A stretch of 16,391 nucleotides of DNA. Origin: DATCSE01 sp036568605. Lineage in GTDB: Bacteria; Pseudomonadota; Gammaproteobacteria; Burkholderiales; Burkholderiaceae_C. The notes below the pieces were generated by a model, which saw nothing but the letters and a program-made list of their open reading frames with translations, ran no database searches and was not told where the DNA came from. The position numbers and the translations under genes were made by a program. Below, in pieces: positions 4,587 through 11,812 of the stretch. Within the stretch, counting starts at the first letter, position 1, and every line of letters begins with the position of its first letter. The stretch lies in NCBI GenBank assembly GCA_036568605.1, contig DATCSE010000602.1:1-16391 (forward strand), given 5' to 3'.

Positions 4587-7577
4587 ATGATGCTGCTCAC
4601 GCGTAAATCCACTGACGCGGGTAGGTCTGCGTCGCATTCGTCTTCGATGCCGCCCGCCACGCATGCGGGACTCGTCGGCAGTCTCGCGCGCGGTATCTCG
4701 CGCGCGATCCCGACGATGGACCGGCGCGCGTTCCTGCGCCGCTCGGGCCTGGGTGTCGGCGCCGGCCTTGCCGCGTCGCAACTGACGCTGGTCCAGAAGA
4801 AGGCGCAAGCCGCCGACGCCAACGCGAAGGACGGCGAGCGCAAGGTCGAGGTCAAGCGCACGGTCTGCGGCCACTGCTCGGTGGGCTGCGCGGTCGACGC
4901 TGTCGTCGAGAACGGCGTCTGGACGCGCCAGGAGCCGGTGTTCGATTCGCCGCTGAACCTCGGCGCGCACTGCGCGAAGGGCGCTGCGCTGCGCGAGCAT
5001 GGCCACGGCGAGTACCGGCTGCGCACGCCGATGAAACTCGTCAACGGCAAGTACCAGAAGATCTCGTGGGACCAGGCGCTGGACGAGATCAGCGCGAAGA
5101 TGCTCGAGCTGAAGAAGGCGAGCGGCCCGGATTCGATCTTCATCGTCGGCTCGTCCAAGCACAACAACGAGCAGGCGTATCTGCTGCGCAAGTGGGTCAG
5201 CCTCTGGGGCAGCAACAACACCGACCACCAGGCCCGCATCTGCCACAGCACGACGGTCGCCGGCGTCGCCAATACCTGGGGGTATGGCGCGATGACGAAC
5301 TCGTACAACGACATGCGCAACGCGAAGGCCGCGATGTACATCGGCTCGAACGCGGCCGAGGCGCATCCGGTGTCGATGCTGCACATGCTGCATGCCAAGG
5401 AAACCGGCTGCAAGATGATCGTCGTCGACCCGCGCTTCACGCGTACCGCCGCGAAGGCCGACGACTACGTGCGCATTCGCTCGGGCACCGACATCCCGTT
5501 CCTGTTCGGCGTGCTGTACCACGTGTTCAAGAACGGCTGGGAAGACAAGAAGTACATCGCCGACCGCGTCTACGGCATGGACAAGGTGCGCGACGAGGTG
5601 ATGGCCAAGTGGACGCCCGACAAGGTGCAGGAGGCCTGCGGCGTCGACGAGGCGACCGTCTACAAGGTGGCGAAGACGCTGGCCGAGAACCGCCCGAGCA
5701 CCATCGTCTGGTGCATGGGCCAGACCCAGCACACGATAGGCAACGCGATCGTGCGCGCCTCGTGCATCCTGCAGCTGGCGCTCGGCAACGTCGGGCGCAG
5801 CGGCGGCGGCACCAACATCTTCCGCGGCCACGACAACGTGCAGGGCGCGACCGACGTCGGCCCGAACCCCGACTCGCTGCCGGGCTACTACGGCCTGGCC
5901 GAAGGCGCGTGGAAGCACTTCGCGAAGGTCTGGGACGTCGACTTCGAGTGGATCAAGAAGCAGTACGCCCCCGGCATGATGACCAAGCCGGGCATGACGG
6001 TCTCGCGCTGGATCGACGGCGTGCTCGAGAAGAACGAGCTGATCGACCAGGACTCGAACCTGCGCGGCCTGTTCTTCTGGGGCCATGCGCCGAACTCGCA
6101 GACGCGCGGCCTCGAGATGAAGACCGCGATGGACAAGCTCGATCTGCTGGTCGTGATCGATCCGTTCCCGAGCGCGACCGCCGCGATGGCCGCGATGCCG
6201 GGCAAGCCCGAGGACCTGAACCCGAACCGGGCGGTTTACCTGCTGCCGGCGGCGACGCAGTTCGAGACCAGCGGCTCGTGCACCGCGTCGAACCGCTCGC
6301 TGCAGTGGCGCGAGAAGGTGATCGAGCCGCTGTGGGAATCGCGCACCGATCACATGATCATGTACCAGCTCGCGCAGAAGCTGGGCTTCGACAAGGAGCT
6401 GGTCAAGAGCAACAAGCTGGTCGCCGGCAAGGGCGGGATGATGGAGCCCGAGCCCGAGGCCGTGCTGCGCGAGATCAACCGCGGCATGTGGACCATCGGC
6501 TACACCGGCCAGAGCCCTGAGCGGCTGAAGGCGCACATGCGCAACATGCACGTGTTCGACGTGAAGACGCTGAAGGCCAAGGGCGGCGTCGACAAGGAGA
6601 CCGGCTACAAGCTCGACGGCGACTATTTCGGCCTGCCATGGCCGTGCTACGGCAACCCTGAGCTCAAGCACCCGGGGTCGCCGAACCTGTACGACACCTC
6701 CAAGCATGTGCTCGAAGGTGGCGGCAACTTCCGCGCGAACTTCGGCGTCGAGCGCGAGGGTGCCAGCCTGCTGGCCGAGGACGGTTCGTATTCGAAGGGC
6801 GCCGAGATCACGACGGGCTACCCCGAGTTCGACCACCTGCTGCTGAAGAAGCTGGGCTGGTGGAACGACCTGAGCGATGCCGAGAAGAAGGCCGCCGAAG
6901 GCAAGAACTGGAAGACCGACCTGTCGGGCGGCATCCAGCGCGTGGCGCTGCAGCACGGCTGCCATCCGTTCGGCAACGCGAAGGCGCGCGCGGTCGTCTG
7001 GAACTTCCCCGACCCGATCCCGCAGCACCGCGAGCCGCTCTATTCGAACCGGCCCGACATGATCGAGAAGTACCCGACGCACGACGACAAGAAGGCGTTC
7101 TGGCGCTTGCCCACGCTGTACAAGAGCGTGCAGCAGAAGAACAAGGACATCGGGCAGAACTTCCCGCTGATCATGACCAGCGGCCGGCTCGTCGAATACG
7201 AGGGCGGCGGCGAAGAGACACGCTCGAACCCGTGGCTGGCCGAGCTGCAGCAGGAGATGTTCATCGAGATCAACCCGAAGGCCGCGAACGACCGCAGCAT
7301 CCGCGACGGCGAGAAGGTCTGGGTCAAGACGCCGACCGGCGCGCGCATCCTCGTGAAGGCGCAGGTCACCGAGCGCGTCGGTCCCGACACCGTGTTCATG
7401 CCGTTCCACTTCTCGGGCCGCTGGCAGGGCGTGGACCTGCTGCAGTACTACCCGCAGGGCGCCGCGCCGGTGATCCGCGGCGAGGCGATCAACACCGCGA
7501 CGACCTATGGGTATGACAGCGTGACGATGATGCAAGAGACCAAGACGACCTTGTGCCAGGTCGAACGAGCCGCCTGA
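4587..7577 (+). CDS. fdhA: Formate dehydrogenase alpha (catalytic, molybdopterin) subunit, Cys type
   Basis: This encodes 996 residues and oxidises formate to CO2 at a bis-MGD Mo or W centre. ATG 4587 or the adjacent ATG 4590 is the start, after GGAGAG at 4581-4586; the longer open frame upstream lies over the Tat-signal gene and is not used. The N-terminus has a long polar extension, then the Tat motif DRRAFLRRSGLG with R46/R47, so the enzyme is exported folded to the periplasm. The [4Fe-4S] cluster is held by CGHCSVGC (C94, C97, C101) and C129 in HCAKG. The Mo ligand is C219 in RICHSTTVAG, where selenocysteine enzymes have Sec. Other family parts are VVDPRFTRTAAKADDYVRI, GRSGGGTNIFRGHDNVQGA and the C-terminal dinucleotide-binding part with TSGRLVEYEGGGEETRSN and MPFHFSGRW. 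fdhB follows with an 11-bp gap. Confidence 0.97.
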   Translation: MMLLTRKSTDAGRSASHSSSMPPATHAGLVGSLARGISRAIPTMDRRAFLRRSGLGVGAGLAASQLTLVQKKAQAADANAKDGERKVEVKRTVCGHCSVGCAVDAVVENGVWTRQEPVFDSPLNLGAHCAKGAALREHGHGEYRLRTPMKLVNGKYQKISWDQALDEISAKMLELKKASGPDSIFIVGSSKHNNEQAYLLRKWVSLWGSNNTDHQARICHSTTVAGVANTWGYGAMTNSYNDMRNAKAAMYIGSNAAEAHPVSMLHMLHAKETGCKMIVVDPRFTRTAAKADDYVRIRSGTDIPFLFGVLYHVFKNGWEDKKYIADRVYGMDKVRDEVMAKWTPDKVQEACGVDEATVYKVAKTLAENRPSTIVWCMGQTQHTIGNAIVRASCILQLALGNVGRSGGGTNIFRGHDNVQGATDVGPNPDSLPGYYGLAEGAWKHFAKVWDVDFEWIKKQYAPGMMTKPGMTVSRWIDGVLEKNELIDQDSNLRGLFFWGHAPNSQTRGLEMKTAMDKLDLLVVIDPFPSATAAMAAMPGKPEDLNPNRAVYLLPAATQFETSGSCTASNRSLQWREKVIEPLWESRTDHMIMYQLAQKLGFDKELVKSNKLVAGKGGMMEPEPEAVLREINRGMWTIGYTGQSPERLKAHMRNMHVFDVKTLKAKGGVDKETGYKLDGDYFGLPWPCYGNPELKHPGSPNLYDTSKHVLEGGGNFRANFGVEREGASLLAEDGSYSKGAEITTGYPEFDHLLLKKLGWWNDLSDAEKKAAEGKNWKTDLSGGIQRVALQHGCHPFGNAKARAVVWNFPDPIPQHREPLYSNRPDMIEKYPTHDDKKAFWRLPTLYKSVQQKNKDIGQNFPLIMTSGRLVEYEGGGEETRSNPWLAELQQEMFIEINPKAANDRSIRDGEKVWVKTPTGARILVKAQVTERVGPDTVFMPFHFSGRWQGVDLLQYYPQGAAPVIRGEAINTATTYGYDSVTMMQETKTTLCQVERAA

Positions 7578-7588
7578 GGAGCACGACC

Positions 7589-8224
7589 ATGGCCCGAATG
7601 AAATTCATCTGCGATGCAGAGCGCTGCATCGAATGCAACGGCTGCGTCACCGCCTGCAAGGCGGAGAACGACGTGCCCTGGGGCGTCAACCGGCGCCGCG
7701 TGGTCACGCTGAACGACGGCGTGGCCGGCGAGAAGAGCATCTCGGTCGCCTGCATGCACTGCTCGGACGCGCCGTGCATGGCGGTCTGCCCGGTCGACTG
7801 CTTCTACCGCACCGACGAGGGCGTGGTGCTGCACGACAAGGACGTCTGCATAGGCTGCGGCTACTGCTCGTACGCGTGCCCGTTCGGCGCGCCGCAATTC
7901 CCGACCAACGGCGAGTTCGGCCTGCGCGGCAAGATGGACAAGTGCACGTTCTGCGCCGGCGGCCCCGAGGCCAACGGCAGCGAGGCCGAGAACGCGAAGT
8001 ACGGCCGCAACCGCCTGTCCGAAGGCAAGCTGCCGGCCTGCGCCGAGATGTGCTCGACCAAGGCGCTGCTGGGCGGCGACGGCGACGTGGTCGCCGACAT
8101 CTTCCGTACCCGCGTGCTGAACCGCGGCAAGGGCAGCGAGGTCTGGGGCTGGGGCACCGCGTATGGCAAGCCGGTGCAGACCAGCATGGCAGCGCCCGCT
8201 GCTGCCAACGGGGCGAAGAAGTGA
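7589..8224 (+). CDS. fdhB: Formate dehydrogenase beta (iron-sulfur) subunit
   Basis: This encodes 211 residues and carries electrons from FdhA to the cytochrome b subunit. ATG 7589 follows AGGAG (7577-7581) by 7 bases; the frame is open further upstream, but that part lies inside fdhA. Four cysteine sets match four [4Fe-4S] clusters of the NrfC/FdnH type: CIECNGCVTAC (C13-C23), CMHCSDAPCMAVC with C71 (C55-C71), CIGCGYCSYAC (C87-C97), and CTFC with C151/C155 (C119-C155). It has no signal peptide, so it should cross the membrane bound to FdhA by the Tat route. It also lacks the C-terminal membrane helix of E. coli FdnH/FdoH and is shorter, so FdhC must be the anchor. The stop overlaps the lipoprotein start (TGATG), indicating translational coupling. 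Confidence 0.96.
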   Translation: MARMKFICDAERCIECNGCVTACKAENDVPWGVNRRRVVTLNDGVAGEKSISVACMHCSDAPCMAVCPVDCFYRTDEGVVLHDKDVCIGCGYCSYACPFGAPQFPTNGEFGLRGKMDKCTFCAGGPEANGSEAENAKYGRNRLSEGKLPACAEMCSTKALLGGDGDVVADIFRTRVLNRGKGSEVWGWGTAYGKPVQTSMAAPAAANGAKK

Positions 8225-8463
8225 TGCGGCGCGGCCTGTCCGCTGCGCTCGCGGTCGTCGCGGCATCGTGCCTGCTTGTCGCCTGCGGCGAGAAGCCGCA
8301 GACGCTGAACACCGCAAGCAAGAAGCCCGATGCTGCCCCGTGGGCGCCGGGCGGCGCGGCCAGCAATCCGTTCTTCGCATCGGGTTGGAAGGGTGGTGAT
8401 CAGGCGGCATGGGAAGCGCAGATCAAGACGCGCAATCAGGGTCAAAACGACTATGCTCGCTGA
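8224..8463 (+). CDS. Small lipoprotein of the formate dehydrogenase operon
   Basis: This encodes 79 residues. The N-terminus MRRGLSAALAVVAASCLLVAC is a lipoprotein signal with lipobox LLVAC-G, where the modified cysteine is residue 21. The mature chain of about 59 residues has NPFFASGWKGGDQAAWEAQI and ends RNQGQNDYAR. The residue after the lipid cysteine is Gly, so by the Asp+2 rule of E. coli it would be sent to the outer membrane, though rules in this lineage may differ. It starts at the fdhB stop (1-bp overlap) and its end is just before the repeat at the 5' end of fdhC. Its place between the Fe-S and cytochrome subunits suggests a periplasmic accessory or assembly role, but I know of no assigned function. 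It is close to the size where gene callers miss it; the lipobox and coupling make it convincing. Confidence 0.85.
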   Translation: MRRGLSAALAVVAASCLLVACGEKPQTLNTASKKPDAAPWAPGGAASNPFFASGWKGGDQAAWEAQIKTRNQGQNDYAR

Positions 8464-8481
8464 CAACAGCGGCGCGCTCGC

Positions 8482-8582
8482 CCCTCACCCCAACCCTCTC
8501 CCCAGAGGGGAGAGGGAGCGCGCTCATCGCAAAGAGTGTGGGTATGGCCCCCTCTCCCTCTGGGAGAGGGTTGGGGTGAGGG
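8482..8582. repeat. Dispersed palindromic repeat element (two 35-bp inverted arms) at the 5' end of fdhC
   Basis: The left arm (8482-8516) begins CCCTCACCCCAACCCTCTCC and the right arm (8548-8582) ends GGGTTGGGGTGAGGG, nearly its reverse complement. A 31-bp spacer separates them. Each arm also contains its own small hairpin (CTCTCCCC-AGA-GGGGAGAG on the left, CTCTCCC-TCT-GGGAGAG on the right). This core is the widely dispersed non-coding repeat known from many Proteobacteria, often wrongly translated as HPNPLPRGER or LSLWERVGVRA; both peptides appear here in the fdhC frame. The right arm carries the likely ribosome site and start codon of fdhC. I see no second copy in this window. Confidence 0.9.
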
Positions 8583-9715
8583 CCTACGCGCTGCTTCTCT
8601 GCTTCATCGCAGCACTCGCATTCCCCGCCTACGCGCAAAACGCCGCAGCGCCCGCCGCATCGGCTCCGGCGCTGTCCGGCCCCCCGGCCGGCTTCGTTGC
8701 CCCGGAGCCGCCCAAGCCCGAAGACACCAACGCCGAGCGCGCGAAGAGCCAGCCCGGCAACAACGCGCCGTTCTGGCGCGGCGTGCGCGAATCGGGCGTG
8801 CAGAAGGGCATCAGCAACCTGCCGGGCGCCGAGAAGGGCGTGCTGATCCAGCCGTTCGTCCAATACCCCGGTTCGCGTCACACGAATGCCGGCGAAGCCT
8901 GGCGCCAGGTGCGCAACCAGTGGCTGATCCCGTACGGGGGCGCGCTGCTGCTGATCGTGCTGGTTGCGATCGCGCTGTTCTACTTCAAGCGCGGACCGCT
9001 GGGCGGCCACGAGCGTCACACCGGCCGCCGGATCGAGCGCTTCACCTACTTCGAGCGCGCCGCGCACTGGAGCAACGCGATCGCGTTCAGCGTGCTCGCG
9101 ATCTCGGGCCTGGTGATGGCGTTCGGCAAGTTCATCCTGATGCCGGTGATCGGCCACACGCTGTTCGGCTGGCTGACCTATGTGCTGAAGACCGCGCACA
9201 ACTTCTTCGGGCCGCTGTTCGCGGTCTCGCTGGTGATCGTGTTCGTCACCTTCGTGCGCGACAACTTCCCCGGCCGCGCCGACCTGCAGTGGCTCAAGAA
9301 GGGCGGCGGCCTGTTCGGCGGTCCCGAGCCCGCCTCGGGCCGGTTCAACGCCGGCGAGAAGATCGTCTTCTGGGGCGGCGTGTTCCTGCTGGGCAGCATC
9401 GTCGCCGGCTCCGGCCTCTACCTCGACAAGGTGCTGCCGGGGTTCGACTACCTGCGTACCGACATGCAGGTCGCGCACATGGTCCACGATGTCGCGACCA
9501 TCCTGATGATGTGCATGTTCCTCGGCCACATCTACATCGGCACGCTGGGCATGAAGGGTGCGTATAGCGCGATGAAGACCGGGTACGTGGATGCCGGCTG
9601 GGCCGAAGAGCACCACAAGCTCTGGCATGACGACATCGAGGCCGGCAAGATCCCGGCGCAGCGCAGCAAGCGGCCCGAGGGCGACAGTGGCGTGCCGGTG
9701 GCCGCGCAGCACTGA
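8576..9715 (+). CDS. fdhC: Formate dehydrogenase gamma subunit, cytochrome b
   Basis: From GTG 8576 the product is 379 residues. It anchors the enzyme and passes electrons from FdhB to quinone. It begins with a good Sec signal (MRAYALLLCFIAALAFPAYA, cut before Q21), then a Pro/Ala-rich periplasmic stretch of about 95 residues, an extra helix (about 119-139, WLIPYGGALLLIVLVAIALF) and the four-helix FdnI-type core. Haem-ligand candidates are H164 (AAHWSN), H208 (AHNFFG), H301/H304 (AHMVHD) and H318 (LGHIYIG). It is much longer than E. coli FdnI because of the N-terminal part. The start is uncertain. GTG 8576 has GGGAGAGGG 6 bases upstream, both inside the palindromic repeat. ATG 8453 would add 41 residues encoded mainly by the repeat, ahead of the signal peptide, and overlap the lipoprotein gene by 11 bp. 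Confidence 0.94.
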   Translation: MRAYALLLCFIAALAFPAYAQNAAAPAASAPALSGPPAGFVAPEPPKPEDTNAERAKSQPGNNAPFWRGVRESGVQKGISNLPGAEKGVLIQPFVQYPGSRHTNAGEAWRQVRNQWLIPYGGALLLIVLVAIALFYFKRGPLGGHERHTGRRIERFTYFERAAHWSNAIAFSVLAISGLVMAFGKFILMPVIGHTLFGWLTYVLKTAHNFFGPLFAVSLVIVFVTFVRDNFPGRADLQWLKKGGGLFGGPEPASGRFNAGEKIVFWGGVFLLGSIVAGSGLYLDKVLPGFDYLRTDMQVAHMVHDVATILMMCMFLGHIYIGTLGMKGAYSAMKTGYVDAGWAEEHHKLWHDDIEAGKIPAQRSKRPEGDSGVPVAAQH

Positions 9716-9768
9716 GACCCGATCGATCGCGCGCGAGACCCACAGACCCCCAACAGATCGACTGCACC

Positions 9769-10167
9769 ATGCGCCTTGCCAAGCTTGCTGCTCCTGTGTT
9801 CGTCAGCGCGCTGAGCGCTGCGTGGGCCTTCGCGGCACTCGCGAAATTGCCGCCGCCCAGCGACGAAGCCAAGGCCAAGGCCGCCGAAGCCGCCGCGAAG
9901 ACCGCATGGACCGACAAGGTCGCGTCGTTCCAGCTCTGCAAGGCGATGAACAAGGCCGCGGCGAACTATCAGGCGACGGCGAAGCAGCTCGGCAAGACGC
10001 CCGCGACACCGGTCGAGACGCCGGCCTGCGCCGATCCGGGGCCGTATGTGGCACCGGCAGCCGCCTCGGCGCCGCCGATCGAAGCGGCCGGCGCCCATTC
10101 GCCGCCGAAGACCGCGAACGCGCCGCCCAGCACGACCGCGCCGGCGGCTACCGCGCCGAAGAAGTAA
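9769..10167 (+). CDS. Small secreted two-cysteine protein of the formate dehydrogenase operon
   Basis: This encodes 132 residues. Residues 1-25 are a Sec signal peptide (MRLAKLAAPVFVSALSAAWA, likely cut after ALA). The mature part has a Lys/Ala-rich helix (SDEAKAKAAEAAAKTAW), a conserved-looking SFQLCKAMNKAAANY with C57, PACADPGPY with C87, and a Pro/Ala-rich tail without structure. The two cysteines could form a periplasmic disulfide. I recall similar proteins directly after fdhC in Burkholderiales, but no function is assigned. It lies 53 bp after fdhC and 73 bp before fdhD on the same strand. The ribosome site is weak. Overlapping frames on both strands are shadows caused by the high GC content. 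Confidence 0.8.
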   Translation: MRLAKLAAPVFVSALSAAWAFAALAKLPPPSDEAKAKAAEAAAKTAWTDKVASFQLCKAMNKAAANYQATAKQLGKTPATPVETPACADPGPYVAPAAASAPPIEAAGAHSPPKTANAPPSTTAPAATAPKK

Positions 10168-10228
10168 CGCTGCCGCGACGCGCGCTGCGCGCGATGACCG
10201 CGCCGTCGCTGCGGGACGGCACCCGCCT

Positions 10229-10234
10229 TATGCT
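10229..10234 (+). promoter_or_regulatory. Candidate -10 element for a leaderless fdhD transcript
   Basis: TATGCT ends 6 bases before the fdhD ATG at 10241, so a transcript started from it would begin at or next to the start codon. No Shine-Dalgarno sequence is visible before this ATG. No convincing -35 box is present, so the call is weak. Confidence 0.3.
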
Positions 10235-10240
10235 GCGCGC

Positions 10241-11155
10241 ATGACGATTGACTATCCCGCTGCCCACATCACCGCGGCGCATGCACCCCTGCCGCGTCTG
10301 ACCGCCGCGGCGGCGACGATGACCCATGAGGTCGAGGTGCTGGACGAGTTCGGCGCGCGCCGCCGCATCGCGATCCCCGCCGAGCGCGCGCTGACGGTGT
10401 ACGTCGACAAGCGCGAGCTGGTCACGCTGATGACGCTCGGGGCGGCACCGGAGCTGCTGGTGCTGGGTTATCTGCGCAACCAGCGGCTGGTCGAGTCGGT
10501 CGAGCAGATCGAGTCGGTCACGGTCGACTGGGACGTCGGCGCTGCCGCGGTCAAGACTCGCGCCGGCATCGAGGACTTCGACCGCAAGACCGCGAAGCGC
10601 GTCGTCACGACCGGCTGCGGCCAGGGCACGGTGTTCGGCGACCTGATGCACGAGCTCGACGCGATCGCGCTGCCGACCCCGCACGATCCGAATGCGCGCA
10701 TCAGCCAGAAGACGCTCTACGGCCTGCTCGACGCGATGCGCGTGCAGGAGAGCACGTACAAGTCAGCCGGTTCGGTGCACGGCTGCGCACTGTTCCGGCA
10801 GGACGAGCTGCTGATGTTCGTCGAGGATGTCGGCCGCCACAACGCGATCGACACGATCGCCGGGTGGATGTGGCTGCACGGCATGGGCGGCAGCGACAAG
10901 ACCTTCTACACGACCGGTCGGCTGACCAGCGAGATGGTGATCAAGTCGGCGCAGATGGGCGTGCCCATCGTGGTCTCGCGCAGCGGCATCACGCAAATGG
11001 GTCACGAGCTCGCGACGCGATTGGGCCTCGCGCTGTTCGGGCGCGCGACCAACCGTCACTTCATCTGCTATTGCGGCTTCGAACGTTTCGATGCGCACCC
11101 GGAGCCGGCGCGCGAACGCCTCACGCCGTCAGGCAATCCTAGCCAGATCGCGTAG
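10241..11155 (+). CDS. fdhD: FdhD, sulfurtransferase required for formate dehydrogenase activity
   Basis: This encodes 304 residues. FdhD moves sulfur from IscS to the Mo-bis-MGD cofactor, a step needed for active formate dehydrogenase, in the cytoplasm. Family segments visible are ALTVYVDKRELVTLM, APELLVLGYLRNQ, VTTGCGQGTVFGDL, GSVHGCALF, FVEDVGRHNAIDTIAG, YTTGRLTSEMVIKSAQMGVPIVVSRSG and a C-terminal ALFGRATNRHFICYCG. The sulfur-carrying loop has one cysteine (C126 in TGCGQGT), where E. coli FdhD has a CxxC pair (C121/C124). ATG 10241 is the start; it lacks a ribosome site, and an ATG at 10319 is also in frame but would cut off a normal N-terminal part. The gene ends 27 bp inside the convergent DUF962 gene. 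It sits last in the fdh locus, as expected for its job. Confidence 0.96.
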   Translation: MTIDYPAAHITAAHAPLPRLTAAAATMTHEVEVLDEFGARRRIAIPAERALTVYVDKRELVTLMTLGAAPELLVLGYLRNQRLVESVEQIESVTVDWDVGAAAVKTRAGIEDFDRKTAKRVVTTGCGQGTVFGDLMHELDAIALPTPHDPNARISQKTLYGLLDAMRVQESTYKSAGSVHGCALFRQDELLMFVEDVGRHNAIDTIAGWMWLHGMGGSDKTFYTTGRLTSEMVIKSAQMGVPIVVSRSGITQMGHELATRLGLALFGRATNRHFICYCGFERFDAHPEPARERLTPSGNPSQIA

Positions 11156-11656
11156 CACCGTCGGCCCGGCGCGGCGCTCAATCTCGGCCAGCAGCCGCTT
11201 GTTCCACCCCAGCATGAACAGCCCTTCGGCGACGATGAACATGGGGCCGACCAAGAGGCCGATGAGGTCGTCGACGAACGCCGGTTTGCGCCCTTCGTAC
11301 CAGTGGCCGATGAACTGGATCAACCAGCCGATCACGAACATCCCGACGCCCCACGCCAGCCAGCCGGCGACGCTGCCGTAGGCGACCTGGTGGGCCAGCA
11401 GCAGCAGCACGCCGACGCAGGCGCTGGTCGCGACGCCGAGCACCAGGCTGCCGCGGCTCAGGTACCAGGCGGCAGCCAGCGCGAACAAGACCCAGGCCGG
11501 AGACAGCGCCAGGCCGCCGAGCATGAACGACGGCCGGGCGAGCAGCACGCCGACCGCGAACACGATCATCGGCACGCCGACGAAATGACTGGTGATGTTG
11601 CGGCGGTCGCGGTGGTACTCCGCATACTGGCTCAGCAGGTCGACGGCTCGGCGCAT
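11129..11656 (-). CDS. DUF962/Mpo1-like membrane protein
   Basis: This encodes 175 residues from the ATG at 11656-11654, which has GGAG about 9 bases upstream; an ATG at 11683 in frame would add 9 residues but has no ribosome site. The start MRRAVDLLSQYAEYHRDRRN with TSHFVGVP (H15, N20, H24), several hydrophobic helices, and the C-terminal FIGHWYEGRKPAFVDDLIGL and GPMFIVAE are the family pattern. Yeast Mpo1 is an Fe(II) dioxygenase that acts in alpha-oxidation of 2-hydroxy fatty acids; whether bacterial members do the same is inference. About four membrane segments are expected. It converges with fdhD (27-bp overlap) and diverges from dcd, with 156 bp between the starts. No link to formate metabolism is evident. 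Confidence 0.88.
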   Translation of the reverse strand: MRRAVDLLSQYAEYHRDRRNITSHFVGVPMIVFAVGVLLARPSFMLGGLALSPAWVLFALAAAWYLSRGSLVLGVATSACVGVLLLLAHQVAYGSVAGWLAWGVGMFVIGWLIQFIGHWYEGRKPAFVDDLIGLLVGPMFIVAEGLFMLGWNKRLLAEIERRAGPTVLRDLARIA

Positions 11657-11812
11657 CGGAGTACTCCGGGAAGATGACGGCATGGCGACAAGACCGATGT
11701 TATTTCAATCGGATTGAGCGTGGGGTGCACGCCAACCCCCAGTTCGGGGCCGCCGCGTGGCGTGCTCCCTACAATCGGCGATCTTTCGTCAGGGACATTC
11801 AGAAGGGTCGGG
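11657..11812 (+). promoter_or_regulatory. Divergent intergenic region with candidate dcd promoter
   Basis: This 156-bp gap lies between the divergent DUF962 and dcd starts. TACAAT at 11770-11775 is a strong -10 match about 37 bp before the dcd ATG; no good -35 is seen at normal spacing. CCGAT (11694-11698) and ATCGG (11708-11712) form a 5-bp inverted repeat with a 9-bp spacer in the more AT-rich part. A purine-rich AGAAGGG near 11801 serves as ribosome site for dcd. Confidence 0.45.

Noticed and set aside
5241..5243. Possible selenocysteine codon in fdhA
   Set aside because: The codon is TGC, an ordinary cysteine, and no in-frame TGA is present in the gene before its stop.
4536..7535. A 999-codon open frame on the - strand opposite fdhA
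   Set aside because: Its translation is Arg/Ala/Val/His-rich with no recognisable domain and mirrors the codon bias of fdhA, which is certain. High-GC DNA gives such long shadow frames.
8482..8582. The repeat as a CRISPR unit or insertion sequence end
   Set aside because: It occurs once with inverted arms and no transposase, target duplication or spaced direct repeats. It fits the known dispersed palindromic repeats better.
10174..10193. CG-rich palindrome between the secreted-protein gene and fdhD as a terminator
   Set aside because: It is a short alternating CG stretch of a kind common in this DNA and has no T-run.
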